Below, in pieces: positions 54,352-63,236 of a stretch of DNA of 64,000 nt. The position numbers were made by a program, and so were the translations under genes. Below the pieces are notes generated by a model. The model did not search any database. It saw only the letters and a program-made list of their open reading frames with translations, and was not told where the DNA came from. Where the stretch lies: the NCBI GenBank assembly GCA_002428445.1, contig DIWJ01000058.1:21094-85093 (forward strand), written 5' to 3'. Within the stretch, counting starts at the first letter, position 1. Each line of letters opens with the position of its first letter. Source of the stretch: Syntrophaceae bacterium UBA6109. Its GTDB lineage: Bacteria; Desulfobacterota; Syntrophia; Syntrophales; UBA6109.

Positions 54352-55512
54352 CTATTTCAGGATGGACTTGGGCACGTAGGCATAACCGCGAAGCAGGCAG
54401 CGCGCCGTCCGATCGACGGTCGCCCGCTTCAGCACGAATCCGCCCTTTTCCCGGACCACTTTTCCCTCGGGGGCGATGACGCCGGCCGGATGACCGATGC
54501 GCAGCTCCCCGCGCTCGATGATGTCCTTCCGGGCGAGCTGGTTGGCAATCGTGCCTGGAATCATCGCTGCCGCCACGGTGCATGTGGTCCCCGTTACGGG
54601 ATAGGTCAAATGCATCTTCTGCATGAACAAAAGCCGCACAACAAGGTCCACCGACTTCTCGGAAATTTTCTTGCCCGTTGTCCAGTCCTTGTATTCCATG
54701 GGAGGCGCGCAGATGGCGAAAAAGGGACTGTAGGGAACCTCCTTTGTCGCCTTCCGCCAGTCCCTGCAAAGGCCCATGACCTGGGCGGCGACACTGCGGA
54801 TTTTCTCAATCTTCTGCAGCAAAGCCTTGTCGGCGTCGATCTGCTGGGGTGTCTCGTTGCCTTTCAGTCCCAGGGCTTCGGCGCGAATGAAAACGGTCGG
54901 GATGGCGGCGTCCACCAGCGATACCTCGACGGTGCCTACTCCCTCGACTTTGAGCGTATCCGTCACCCTGCCCGTTGGGAGGAGTTTCCCCGTAAGAGAC
55001 CCGGCAGCGTCGGCCCAGTCCAGGATGAGCTTGGCCCCCGTACCCGGCACGCCGTCGATCTTGTGCCTGCCCTCCACGACCGCCCGCCCATCCTTCACAG
55101 GGACTTCTGCGATAATGACCTTTCCCGTATTGACTTGGTGGATGCGGACTTTGGTGATCGGCTCCACAGCTTCCACCAATCCCTCGTCGATGGCGAAAGG
55201 TCCGACGGCGGAGGAGACGTTGCCGCAGTTGGATTTGTAGTCGATCATGGGTTCCACCATGCTGACCTGGCCGAACAGATAGTCCACGTCGCAGTCCCGC
55301 CGCGTGGACGGTCCGATAAGCGCCAACTTGCTCGTAAGAAGTTCCGCCCCGCCGATGCCGTCAATCTCACGTGGGTCGGGAGCGCCGAAGATGCGCATGA
55401 TGACCTTGTCCCGCAGAACCGGGTCCTGCGGCAGATCGTTGCGGTGCAGGAAAATCCCCTTGCTCGTTCCGCCCCGCATGATGGTACATCGAATCAATTC
55501 CTGATTTTCCAT
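54352..55512 (-). CDS. PrpF/methylitaconate-isomerase family protein
   Basis: 386 residues from ATG 55512 (AGGAGG ten bases upstream). The family features are IRCTIMRGGTSKGIFLH at the start and DYLFGQVSMVEPMIDYKSNCGNVSSAVGPFAIDEG (catalytic Lys/Cys region), and RIGHPAGVI near the end. Enzymes of this family shift double bonds in aconitate, 2-methylaconitate or 3-methylitaconate through proton transfer. With the following flavoprotein (14 bases away) it suggests a small pathway for an unsaturated tricarboxylate. In this genome the same chemistry could link to the cluster at 29-45 kb, which is only 10 kb away; this is inference. Confidence 0.85.
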   Translation of the reverse strand: MENQELIRCTIMRGGTSKGIFLHRNDLPQDPVLRDKVIMRIFGAPDPREIDGIGGAELLTSKLALIGPSTRRDCDVDYLFGQVSMVEPMIDYKSNCGNVSSAVGPFAIDEGLVEAVEPITKVRIHQVNTGKVIIAEVPVKDGRAVVEGRHKIDGVPGTGAKLILDWADAAGSLTGKLLPTGRVTDTLKVEGVGTVEVSLVDAAIPTVFIRAEALGLKGNETPQQIDADKALLQKIEKIRSVAAQVMGLCRDWRKATKEVPYSPFFAICAPPMEYKDWTTGKKISEKSVDLVVRLLFMQKMHLTYPVTGTTCTVAAAMIPGTIANQLARKDIIERGELRIGHPAGVIAPEGKVVREKGGFVLKRATVDRTARCLLRGYAYVPKSILK

Positions 55513-55977
55513 AGTCCGATTCCTCCTTGCAGGTGTGCACAGATGCCCGGTATCAACCCCCCGCTGAATAGCAGAAAAGGGTCCTCGAAACAACCCCGGA
55601 TGCATGCATACCTTACAATAATATATAAATATATCTTTCTCTTCCATAGAGCCTTTGCGCCTATCTTTCAATAGAAAATCCGGGCGACCATTCGAAAAAA
55701 CGATGGGTTTATCCGGCTGCCCCCGTCGTTTTGCTTGACTTTGCAGAAAAGCTCCTTCAACAGTTGACAAACCGTCGCACTGTGCGATGTCGAGTCGAAA
55801 ACGGCACGAACGCAGACTCGCTGCGAAAAGTTTTTGCCGCGCGAAGCGATGAGACAAAAAAAGGATGTGTCCGGATCAACGGCGGAGCTATTCCCCAGTT
55901 TCGGCAGCACCGGCGCCGGAGAATCTGGATGCCGGAATCATCACGGGGCGGCACGATCTCACGGGCAGGCGCCTGGC
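55513..55977. other. Divergent regulatory region between PrpF-like and MFS genes
   Basis: No gene is supported in these 465 bases. A very AT-rich tract (55613-55665) fits the minus-strand promoter for the PrpF-like gene. On the plus side, TTGACA at 55764-55769 is followed, in the spacer, by the perfect 13-bp palindrome TCGCAC-T-GTGCGA (55775-55787), a candidate operator for the GntR regulator controlling the MFS gene. Both assignments are inferred from position. Confidence 0.45.
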
Positions 55978-57186
55978 ATGAAGACCGATCCCCTGAATCG
56001 GGAGCAGATCAAAATCATCGGACTGCTGTGGTTTCTGCAGCTCTGCTGCTCCGCCCTGTTTTATACGCTTCCCGCCGTAACCCCCTTCGTCAAGCAGGAA
56101 TTCGCCCTCAATCAAAGCCAGGTCGGGCTGCTCGTTTCCGCGCTCACATTCGGCAATGTTCTGTTTCTCGTACCGTCCGGCTATCTGATTGATGCCATGG
56201 GAGAGAAGAAGGTCCTTCTGTGGGGTTTTGCCCTCATGTCGGCCGTCGGCGTGGCCATTTCTCCGGTAAGTTCCGTTGCCTTCCTTCTGCTTCTGCTGTT
56301 TCTCGTCGGGGTGGGCTACAGTTCGACGGCCCCTGGCATGAACAAGGCGGTGATGAACTGGATCCCCCTGTCCTGGCGTGCGACGGCCATGGGCCTCAAG
56401 CAGACGGGAGTTACGCTCGGAGGCGTGCTGGCCGCATTGGCCGTACCGGTGATTCTGGTGTGGGGGTGGCGGACGCTCTTTGTTTTGCTGGGCGCAGCCA
56501 ATCTCGTAGCGTGTCTGTCCCTGATGTTCCTGTACCGCGACCGGAGGGACAAGAGCGGAAGGCCGGAGCCGTCGCCCCGAAGAAGTCTCCCGCTGCGGGA
56601 GGTCTTTGCGAACCGACGGCTTTTCCTTCTGGCCGCGGCCGGTTTCTTCCTCGGGGGTTGTCAGTTTTCCATCCTTGCCTACACCTTCCTGTATCTGAAG
56701 GAAGGACTGTCGCTGCCGGTGACGGCAGCCGGCCTGGCCGTCGGCTGGATCCAGTTTACCGCCGTCATCTCACGTCTCGGCGCTGGCTTTGTCAGCGACC
56801 GTCTGATGGGGCAGCGGCGCAAGCCGGTGATGATCGCCTTCGCAGCCGCCATGGTGATCGCCCTCTTCTGCGGTTTTTTTCTTCCGCGGGGTTGCCCGGT
56901 GTGGCTTGCCTTTGCGGTATTTGGTTTCATCGGAATGACAGGGATGGGCTTCAACGGCATCTACATGACCTTTGCCATGGAACTGTCCGCGCTGCGGGCC
57001 GCCGGACTTGCCACGTCAGTCACCGTGGCGGCCGTCATGACGGGAGGAATCGTCTTCCCGCCGCTTCTGGGCTGGTTTGTCGATATCACGGGCTGGTTCG
57101 CGGCGGTATGGGGGATCATGGCGCTTCTGCCGATCATGGCAATTGTCCTGATACTGCCGATCCGGGAGCGCGGCGATGGCGAATGA
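55978..57186 (+). CDS. Major facilitator superfamily transporter
   Basis: 402 residues from ATG 55978; the in-frame region upstream (to 55834) is low-complexity shadow. Twelve hydrophobic helices, with the MFS loop motif GYLIDAMGEKKVLLWGF (residues about 75-91) and a second-half equivalent SDRLMGQRRKP. It lacks features that identify the substrate. It is divergent from the PrpF-like gene, possibly under the same GntR regulator, so its cargo may be the acid handled by that operon. The convergent MFS gene ends 22 bases later. Confidence 0.85.
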   Translation: MKTDPLNREQIKIIGLLWFLQLCCSALFYTLPAVTPFVKQEFALNQSQVGLLVSALTFGNVLFLVPSGYLIDAMGEKKVLLWGFALMSAVGVAISPVSSVAFLLLLLFLVGVGYSSTAPGMNKAVMNWIPLSWRATAMGLKQTGVTLGGVLAALAVPVILVWGWRTLFVLLGAANLVACLSLMFLYRDRRDKSGRPEPSPRRSLPLREVFANRRLFLLAAAGFFLGGCQFSILAYTFLYLKEGLSLPVTAAGLAVGWIQFTAVISRLGAGFVSDRLMGQRRKPVMIAFAAAMVIALFCGFFLPRGCPVWLAFAVFGFIGMTGMGFNGIYMTFAMELSALRAAGLATSVTVAAVMTGGIVFPPLLGWFVDITGWFAAVWGIMALLPIMAIVLILPIRERGDGE

Positions 57187-57207
57187 AGAACTGTGGAGCC
57201 GAAAAGC

Positions 57208-58482
57208 TCACGCAGCTTCCGGGTCCTCGACTCGTTTCTTCAGCAGGAGGATCAGGAAGGTGACGAGCGCCAGGATGACGACGTTGATGCGCCACGCGAA
57301 GAGATAGGAACCGAAGGTGTCATAGACCAGCCCGCCGAAGATGGGACCGATGAAGCCGCCCAGGCCGACGGCGAAGAAGGTGACGAGGCCGTAGGCTGTG
57401 CCGAGGACTCTCCGCCCGAAGCGGTCCGCCATCAGAATGGGAAGCATGGGGCCGACCGAACCGTACCCGAAACCGAAGACGGCGGCATACAGATAGAAAA
57501 TGCCGATGCTGTGGGCGAAGAGGAGAATTCCCATGCCCGCCGTCATGATGGCCAGGCCCAGGAATGCGGCGTGTTTGACGTCGGCGATTCGATCGCTCAG
57601 CCAGCCGAAGAAGAACCGGCTGGCGATGCTGGCGATGCCGATGATGCCGAGCGAGGAAGCCGCCGCGACGCGGCCGATGCCGTATTCCTCCGCGTAGGCG
57701 ACCTGGTGGACGAAAACAGCCATCTCCGCGAGGATGGCGAAGAAGTAGCACAAGGCGATGGTCCAGAATCGTGAATCGCCCAGGAGGCGGCGCATCGCCG
57801 CCCTGTGAGAAGGGCTCGGACACGCGGCGGCTCGATCCGCCTTCTCAGGCAGCGTCGTCTCCCCGTCGGGAAGGAGGCCGTAAGCCTCGGGGTCGGTCCT
57901 CCCCATGAGGATCTGGGACACGCCAGTGCAGAAGACGAAGACGACGATAGCCAGGAGGGTGAATCCCGTTTGCCAGTCGAAGGCCTTGACGATGATGCCC
58001 GCAGCCGGTGTGAGAATTAACGTGCCGACGCCGACGCCGGCCGTGGTGATGCCGATGGCAATGCCTCTTTTCCTGATAAACCATTTGCCGACGGAGGAAT
58101 TGCAGACCACGACCCCCAGACAAGCGGAGCCGAGACCGACAAGAACGCCGTAGACGAGATAAAACTCCAGCGGCGAAGTGACGAAACGGGTCAGAAAGAA
58201 TCCCAGTGAAGCCAGGGCGGCACCGGCCGTGATGATCCAGCGCGGTGCAAAACGGTCGAGCAGGCGGCCCGCGAAGATCCCGCCGACCCCGTAGAAGAGA
58301 ACGGACAGCGACATGGCGACGGAGACGACGGAACGCGACCATCCCAGATCCTCGCACATGGGCTTGAGAAAGACGCCGAAGCAATAGCGGGCGCCGTAGT
58401 TGATTCCGATAATGACGAAGGTGCCCGCCACCACATACCAGCCCCAGAATATTTCCCCGGCCGTCTGTAGCCGTGTTTCCAT
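57208..58482 (-). CDS. MFS transporter, OFA (oxalate/formate antiporter)-like
   Basis: 424 residues from ATG 58482. The start FWGWYVVAGTFVIIGINYGARYCFGVFLKPMCEDLGWSR is the hallmark of the OFA/monocarboxylate-type MFS branch; there are 12 helices, with the central charged loop (about residues 200-235) and GWLSDRIADVK in the second half. Members exchange oxalate, formate, pyruvate or related monocarboxylates. It is convergent with the previous MFS gene and divergent from the receiver gene at 58714. A strong hairpin precedes its start. Confidence 0.85.
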   Translation of the reverse strand: METRLQTAGEIFWGWYVVAGTFVIIGINYGARYCFGVFLKPMCEDLGWSRSVVSVAMSLSVLFYGVGGIFAGRLLDRFAPRWIITAGAALASLGFFLTRFVTSPLEFYLVYGVLVGLGSACLGVVVCNSSVGKWFIRKRGIAIGITTAGVGVGTLILTPAAGIIVKAFDWQTGFTLLAIVVFVFCTGVSQILMGRTDPEAYGLLPDGETTLPEKADRAAACPSPSHRAAMRRLLGDSRFWTIALCYFFAILAEMAVFVHQVAYAEEYGIGRVAAASSLGIIGIASIASRFFFGWLSDRIADVKHAAFLGLAIMTAGMGILLFAHSIGIFYLYAAVFGFGYGSVGPMLPILMADRFGRRVLGTAYGLVTFFAVGLGGFIGPIFGGLVYDTFGSYLFAWRINVVILALVTFLILLLKKRVEDPEAA

Positions 58483-58514
58483 TTGATATTCCTTGCATGA
58501 CCCCAGAGCATCGT

Positions 58515-58548
58515 CCGCAGTTTCCCTACCACAGGGAAATGGCTGCGG
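58515..58548 (-). promoter_or_regulatory. 5' leader hairpin before the OFA-like MFS gene
   Basis: CCGCAG-TTTCCCT-ACCAC-AGGGAAA-TGG-CTGCGG is a two-part perfect stem with a 5-base loop and a 3-base bulge, 33 bases upstream of the MFS start. It could be a regulatory mRNA structure or a binding site. No known riboswitch core is recognisable. Confidence 0.4.
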
Positions 58549-58713
58549 CAAGATGCGATATCGGTTATCGTTCCACCGCCGGATATCAGCGCGGCAGAGG
58601 TTGAAGAAAAGAAGATTATGGTATAAAGAAAAAGCGCCGTTGCAGAGCAATTCCCGGGGAGTTGGCCGGTCGAAGGCGGCTGTGCCGGCGCAGGCATCGA
58701 GAGGGAGGGTTGT

Positions 58714-59130
58714 GTGCAGAGGAAGATTCTGATTGTGGATGATGAAGGCTCGGTACGGGATCTCTTTCAGGAGATTTTTACCGACCGCGGCTATGAGGTT
58801 GTCGCTGCCGAAGACGGCCAGAAGGCGCTGGAAATCGTCCGGCAGACCGATCTGGACGTCATCTTTCTTGACCTGAAACTGTTCGGGATGAATGGCATAG
58901 AACTGTGCCGGAGGATCCGCAAGGAACGGCCCTTGAGCCTGATTTATGCGATCACGGGATGGGCCGCGCTCTTTGAAATCGACGAATGCCGGGAGGCCGG
59001 CTTCGACGACTATTTCACCAAACCGCTGAAAATCGACACCCTCTACAGGGCCGTTGAAGATGCCTTTGAAAAGATCGACCGCTGGAGAAACCGGTACAGC
59101 GCCGAAAAACCCTGGAACAGCGGCTCATGA
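58714..59130 (+). CDS. Single-domain response regulator (receiver)
   Basis: 138 residues starting at GTG 58714, with GAGGGAGGG upstream. It is a CheY-type receiver: LIVDDEGSVRDLFQEIF (acidic pair), phospho-acceptor Asp in DVIFLDLKLFGMNG, a conserved Thr in AITGWAAL and the Lys in FTKPLKID. There is no output domain; the C-terminal 20 residues are polar. Its stop overlaps the MetH-reactivation-domain gene by ATGA, an unusual pairing of a receiver with a B12 enzyme activator. Its kinase is not in this neighbourhood. Confidence 0.88.
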   Translation: MQRKILIVDDEGSVRDLFQEIFTDRGYEVVAAEDGQKALEIVRQTDLDVIFLDLKLFGMNGIELCRRIRKERPLSLIYAITGWAALFEIDECREAGFDDYFTKPLKIDTLYRAVEDAFEKIDRWRNRYSAEKPWNSGS

Positions 59131-59768
59131 GGGAACCTGTGCGTCTTTTCGACCCGATTGCGTTGCGGCCGCCGCGCCAGCGGATCTGCCGGCGGCTGGG
59201 ATACCGCCGCGGCGTGACGAGGCTCTCTCCGGAAGAAGAAAAGGACGTGGAACGATGGATCGCCGAGGCGGCCGCACTCGTCCGCCTGAAGGGGGCGGCG
59301 AGACGTCTGCCCGTGATCCGGAATAATGAAGCCGGAGTGACGATTGCGGACGGCCCGACGTGGCAAAGCAGGGATCTGTCCGCCTTCGTCGGCGCCGCTG
59401 ACGAAATCGTTCTTCTGGGGGCGACGGCGGGCCCGGAGATTGTTGCGGCCGTCCGCCGGGATGCGGCCGGTCAAATGCTGAAACGGGGCGTCGTCCTCGA
59501 CGCCGTGGGCAGCGAGATGGCGGATGCGGCGCTCGACTGGATCGTGGCTTTTTACAACCGCACGCTGCGGCGTGAAGGCCGGGGGTTGTCGCGCCGGCGG
59601 TACTCCGCAGGGTACGGGGACTTCTTGCTTGCCGGGCAGGCGGATATCCACCGGCTGCTGGAAATGGAGCGTTGGGGCGTGCACATCACGGATTCGTTCA
59701 TACTGGAACCGGAAAAATCGGTCACGGCCGTTGCCGTCGTCGGAGCCTTGAAGGAGGGCGCGGAATGA
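59127..59768 (+). CDS. Methionine synthase (B12-dependent) reactivation-domain protein
   Basis: 213 residues resembling the C-terminal activation domain of MetH that binds SAM and re-methylates inactivated cob(II)alamin. The characteristic segments are VGSEMADAALDWI, the SAM-loop RRRYSAGYGD (RPAPGYPA in E. coli MetH), and ITDSFILEPEKSVTAVAVVG. In E. coli this is fused to MetH; here it is a separate gene coupled by ATGA to both the receiver gene and metH. An electron donor such as a flavodoxin or ferredoxin would still be needed. Confidence 0.87.
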   Translation: MREPVRLFDPIALRPPRQRICRRLGYRRGVTRLSPEEEKDVERWIAEAAALVRLKGAARRLPVIRNNEAGVTIADGPTWQSRDLSAFVGAADEIVLLGATAGPEIVAAVRRDAAGQMLKRGVVLDAVGSEMADAALDWIVAFYNRTLRREGRGLSRRRYSAGYGDFLLAGQADIHRLLEMERWGVHITDSFILEPEKSVTAVAVVGALKEGAE

Positions 59769-62185
59769 AGTCGAAGGCACGTCTCGCCGCGCTCCTGAAG
59801 AAGAGGATCCTGATCCTGGACGGGGCCATGGGCACGGAACTCCAGAAACGGGGCATGCCGTCCGGTGTCTGTCCGGAGACGTGGGGGCTTGAACACCCGG
59901 AGATCGTCCGGGCCGTCCATGCGGCCTACGGCCAGGCCGGATCCGATATCGTTTACACGAATACCTTCGGGGCGAACCGGTTGAAACTGGCCGAATTCGG
60001 CCTTGCCGATGTACGCGGGATCAACCGCCGGCTGGCGGAACTTGCGCGCGAGGCGGTGGGGAAAGACGTTCTCGTTGCCGGCGATATCGGACCGACGGGG
60101 CAGTTTGTGGAACCCTTCGGACCGCTGGGCCTCGACGAGGCTGTGGCGATCTTCCGTGAACAGGCCGAAGGTCTCCTTGAGGGAGGCGTCGATCTTTTCG
60201 CCGTCGAGACGATGATGGATATCCAGGAAGCCAGGGCGGCGCTCCTGGCCATCCGGGAACTGGGCGATCCCTTCGTCATCGTGACGATGACCTTTGAAAG
60301 GGAAGGGCGCACGCTCGGCGGCACCGATCCGCTTTCGGCCCTCGTGACCCTGCAAAGCCTTGGCGCCGGGGCGTTCGGCTGCAATTGTTCCACGGGTCCC
60401 GATGCGATGGTGGAGATCCTGGCCGCGATCAAACCGCAGGCGGCAGTGCCGCTGGTCGCAAAGCCCAATGCAGGGATGCCGAGGCTCGCCGGGCGCAAGA
60501 CGGTTTACGACATGACGGCCGACTCGTTCGGCGCGTTCGGGAAGGCCTTTGCCGCCGCCGGCGTCAATCTGCTGGGCGGCTGTTGCGGGACGACGCCGGA
60601 TCACATCCGGGCGTTGAAGCGGGCCGTGAAGAACCGCAGCCCGAAAGGACCGCAGCGCCCCGCGTTCGCCGCATTGAGTTCGGCGCGGAAGACGGTTCTC
60701 CTGGGCGAAAAGCGTCCGCTGGTGATTGTCGGCGAGCGGATCAACCCGACAGGGAAAAAGGCGCTTCAGGAGGAACTCCGGGCCGGCCGGACGACGCTCG
60801 TGTGCGGAATGGCCCGGCAGCAGGAGAGCGACGGCGCGCAGCTTCTCGATGTCAACGTCGGCGCCCCGGGGATCGACGAAGCCGTCGTAATGAAAAAGAT
60901 CGTCTCCGAGCTGTCCGTCCTGACGGAACTTCCGCTCGTGATCGACTCCGCCCGCGTGGAAACCATCGAGGCGGCGCTGCGGCTCTACCCCGGCCGCGCC
61001 CTCGTGAATTCCATCTCCGGGGAGCGGGACCGGATGGAGAGACTGCTGCCGATCGCCGCCCGGTACGGCGCCATGTTCATCCTGCTTCCTCTGGCCGGCG
61101 GAGAAGTTCCCGAGACGGCCGCGCGGCGCAGGGAGATCATCCTGGAAGTCTTCCGCGAGGCGAGGAAATACGGTTTCCGGAAAGAGGACATCGTTGTGGA
61201 CGGGCTGGTCATGACCGTGGCGGCCAATCCCCGTGCGGCGCAGGAGACGCTCGACACGGTCCGGTGGTGTTCCGGGCCGTTCGGCTGCCGGACGATCCTC
61301 GGACTTTCGAATGTTTCGTTCGGCCTGCCGGGACGGCCCTGGCTGAACGCCGCATTCGCGGCCATGGCGCAGGCGGCGGGATTGACCATGGCCATCGCCA
61401 ATCCCGCAAATCGGGAGCTTCTGGACGTTGCCGGGGCGGCCGATGTCCTCCTGGAAAGGGATCCCGGCGCGGCGCGCTTCCTTGTCCGCGCCGCCGGACG
61501 GACTGCGAACGCCCCGGCCTCACCGGGCATGACGGCCGAACTGTCCGTGGAACAGCGCATCCGGGCGGCCGTCGTCGATGGCGGGCGCGACGCGATCGCA
61601 CCGCTCCTGGACCGTGCTCTCGAGTCGGGAAGCGACGCCTCCCGGCTTGTCGAGGAGGTCATGATTCCCGCCATCGTATCGGTCGGAGAGCTGTACGAAC
61701 GAAGGGTCTATTTTCTGCCTCAGCTGATCGCCGCCGCCGAATCGATGAAGGCGGGCCTCGCCCATCTTGAACCGCGGCTGAAGAAGGAACGCGTCGGCCG
61801 GAAGGGCAAGGGATCCGTGTTGATCGCGACCGTCCGCGGCGACATCCACGATATCGGGAAGAACATCGTCGCCCTGATGCTGAGAAACCACGGTTATGAG
61901 GTTTTTGATCTGGGAAAGGACGTGACAGCCGAAGCGATCGTCGCCGAAGCGCGGAAGCGCAGGCCCGACATCATCGGTCTTTCGGCGCTCATGACCACGA
62001 CCATGGTTCAGATGCAGGACATCGTCGATCGGTCTGCGAAGGAGGGACTTCCCGTTTCTTTTCTGGTTGGCGGGGCGGTCGTCACGGCGGACTACGCGTC
62101 CTACATCGGCGCCACCTATGCGAAGGACGGCGTGGAGGCCGTGAAGGTGGTGGACGTCCTCATGCAGCGCAGAAGGAAATCCTGA
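59765..62185 (+). CDS. metH: B12-dependent methionine synthase (homocysteine, folate and cobalamin domains)
   Basis: 806 residues. The homocysteine-binding barrel (1 to about 300) has zinc cysteines in FGCNCSTGP and GGCCGTTPDH; the pterin-binding barrel (about 320-570) has VGERINPTGKKA and LDVNVGAPGIDE; the cobalamin cap and Rossmann (about 620-806) have D693-I-H695-D-I-G in DIHDIGKNIVALML, His695 being the cobalt ligand, and GLSALMTTTMVQM. The enzyme transfers the methyl group from 5-methyltetrahydrofolate to homocysteine. It lacks the activation domain, which is encoded by the preceding gene (ATGA overlap). MetH without its fused fourth domain is common outside proteobacteria of the gamma class. 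Confidence 0.95.
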   Translation: MKSKARLAALLKKRILILDGAMGTELQKRGMPSGVCPETWGLEHPEIVRAVHAAYGQAGSDIVYTNTFGANRLKLAEFGLADVRGINRRLAELAREAVGKDVLVAGDIGPTGQFVEPFGPLGLDEAVAIFREQAEGLLEGGVDLFAVETMMDIQEARAALLAIRELGDPFVIVTMTFEREGRTLGGTDPLSALVTLQSLGAGAFGCNCSTGPDAMVEILAAIKPQAAVPLVAKPNAGMPRLAGRKTVYDMTADSFGAFGKAFAAAGVNLLGGCCGTTPDHIRALKRAVKNRSPKGPQRPAFAALSSARKTVLLGEKRPLVIVGERINPTGKKALQEELRAGRTTLVCGMARQQESDGAQLLDVNVGAPGIDEAVVMKKIVSELSVLTELPLVIDSARVETIEAALRLYPGRALVNSISGERDRMERLLPIAARYGAMFILLPLAGGEVPETAARRREIILEVFREARKYGFRKEDIVVDGLVMTVAANPRAAQETLDTVRWCSGPFGCRTILGLSNVSFGLPGRPWLNAAFAAMAQAAGLTMAIANPANRELLDVAGAADVLLERDPGAARFLVRAAGRTANAPASPGMTAELSVEQRIRAAVVDGGRDAIAPLLDRALESGSDASRLVEEVMIPAIVSVGELYERRVYFLPQLIAAAESMKAGLAHLEPRLKKERVGRKGKGSVLIATVRGDIHDIGKNIVALMLRNHGYEVFDLGKDVTAEAIVAEARKRRPDIIGLSALMTTTMVQMQDIVDRSAKEGLPVSFLVGGAVVTADYASYIGATYAKDGVEAVKVVDVLMQRRRKS

Positions 62186-62283
62186 CCGGGGCGAAAGCGG
62201 GACCCGAGGCGTCTGGAGATGGCGGAAGCGGTTACCTTGAATCCGGCAGCGAGCGCGTCCCGCAATGCGGGGCAAGGGAGCGA

Positions 62284-63153
62284 ATGAATAAGAACATGTT
62301 CTCCTTGAGGATCGAAGATTCTCCGGGGAGCTTCCGTGCAGTGCCGGAGCGCCTCGATGCGGCTGCCGGCGAAGGAGGCAGGGAGAAAGCGGCGGAGGGG
62401 CTGAACCTTGTCGGCCGGTTTCTCGCGCTGTCGGTGGCGCTGCACGCCGCCTTCTTTGCGGGCTTCCTCCTCTGGGAGGGGAAGGCTCTTCCGGGATTGC
62501 CCGAACGGCAGGCTTTGCACATCTCCTGGGTCTCGATTTCCCGCGACGCCGTTGGTGCGGCGGGGATGAAGCCTTCGCCGGCGGAACGTCCGGTCAGAAA
62601 CGTCGGACGGCTGCTTCCGCCGTCAGCGATAGAGAAAGAAGAAGTTCCGGTACGCCTTTTCTCCGAACCGGTACCGCTTCGGACCGGATTGGAGCGTGAG
62701 GCAAACCAGCTTCCCGCGATGGCCGCGCCGGGCCCGAACGGATCGCACAGTCCCGTCTCTGTGCGGGAGAGCGCTCCGGCGGAAGAGGCGCAAGGTGGCA
62801 CGATCGCAAAGCAGCCGTCCGCTTCCGGTCTTCCGGATGCGGAGAGCCCGCGCGCGGCGAGTGGGGTAAAGCCCCCGCGGTACCTGGAGAACAGCCGGCC
62901 CGACTATCCGGTGATCGCCCGCCTGCGTGGGTACGAGGGCGTTGTCTGGCTGTCGGTGGAAGTTTCCCCCGATGGCCGTGTCGGCGATCTGCGGATCAAG
63001 AAATCGTCAGGCTTCGATGTCCTGGACCAGTCGGCGGTCCGCGCCGTGAAGACCTGGCGGTTCGAACCCGCCAGGAGCATGGGGGCCCCCGTCTCCATGT
63101 GGGTCGATCTGCCGGTCCGTTTCGTCCTCACGGACGGCAGCCTGCCTTCCTGA
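62284..63153 (+). CDS. TonB-family energy-transducing protein
   Basis: 289 residues: an unusually long N-terminal cytoplasmic segment (about 40 residues), one membrane anchor (LVGRFLALSVALHAAFFAGFLL, residues about 42-63), a long polar periplasmic linker, and the C-terminal TonB domain (about 200-285) with PRYLENSRPDYPVIARLRGYEG and SSGFDVLDQSAVRAVKTWRF. It would energise outer-membrane receptors using the proton gradient through ExbB/ExbD, which are not in the window. Its position after metH may point to cobalamin uptake, but that is speculation. Confidence 0.85.
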   Translation: MNKNMFSLRIEDSPGSFRAVPERLDAAAGEGGREKAAEGLNLVGRFLALSVALHAAFFAGFLLWEGKALPGLPERQALHISWVSISRDAVGAAGMKPSPAERPVRNVGRLLPPSAIEKEEVPVRLFSEPVPLRTGLEREANQLPAMAAPGPNGSHSPVSVRESAPAEEAQGGTIAKQPSASGLPDAESPRAASGVKPPRYLENSRPDYPVIARLRGYEGVVWLSVEVSPDGRVGDLRIKKSSGFDVLDQSAVRAVKTWRFEPARSMGAPVSMWVDLPVRFVLTDGSLPS

Positions 63154-63236
63154 AGTCGGGTAAACGATGGAACGGTTGTGGCAGACCTGTGACGTGCCAT
63201 GAAAGAAACTGCAACATTCTGAAAGGAGCGATTACG

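Noticed and set aside
55834..55977. Longer N-terminus for the MFS gene
   Set aside because: Start would be TTG; the added residues are a polar mixture with no resemblance to MFS N-termini, and hydrophobic helix 1 starts after ATG 55978.
58483..58713. Cobalamin riboswitch upstream of the MetH operon
   Set aside because: The AGGGAAA in a hairpin looked suggestive, but the conserved B12-box (GCCACTG) and the GGTG core are absent, and the hairpin lies closer to the divergent MFS gene.
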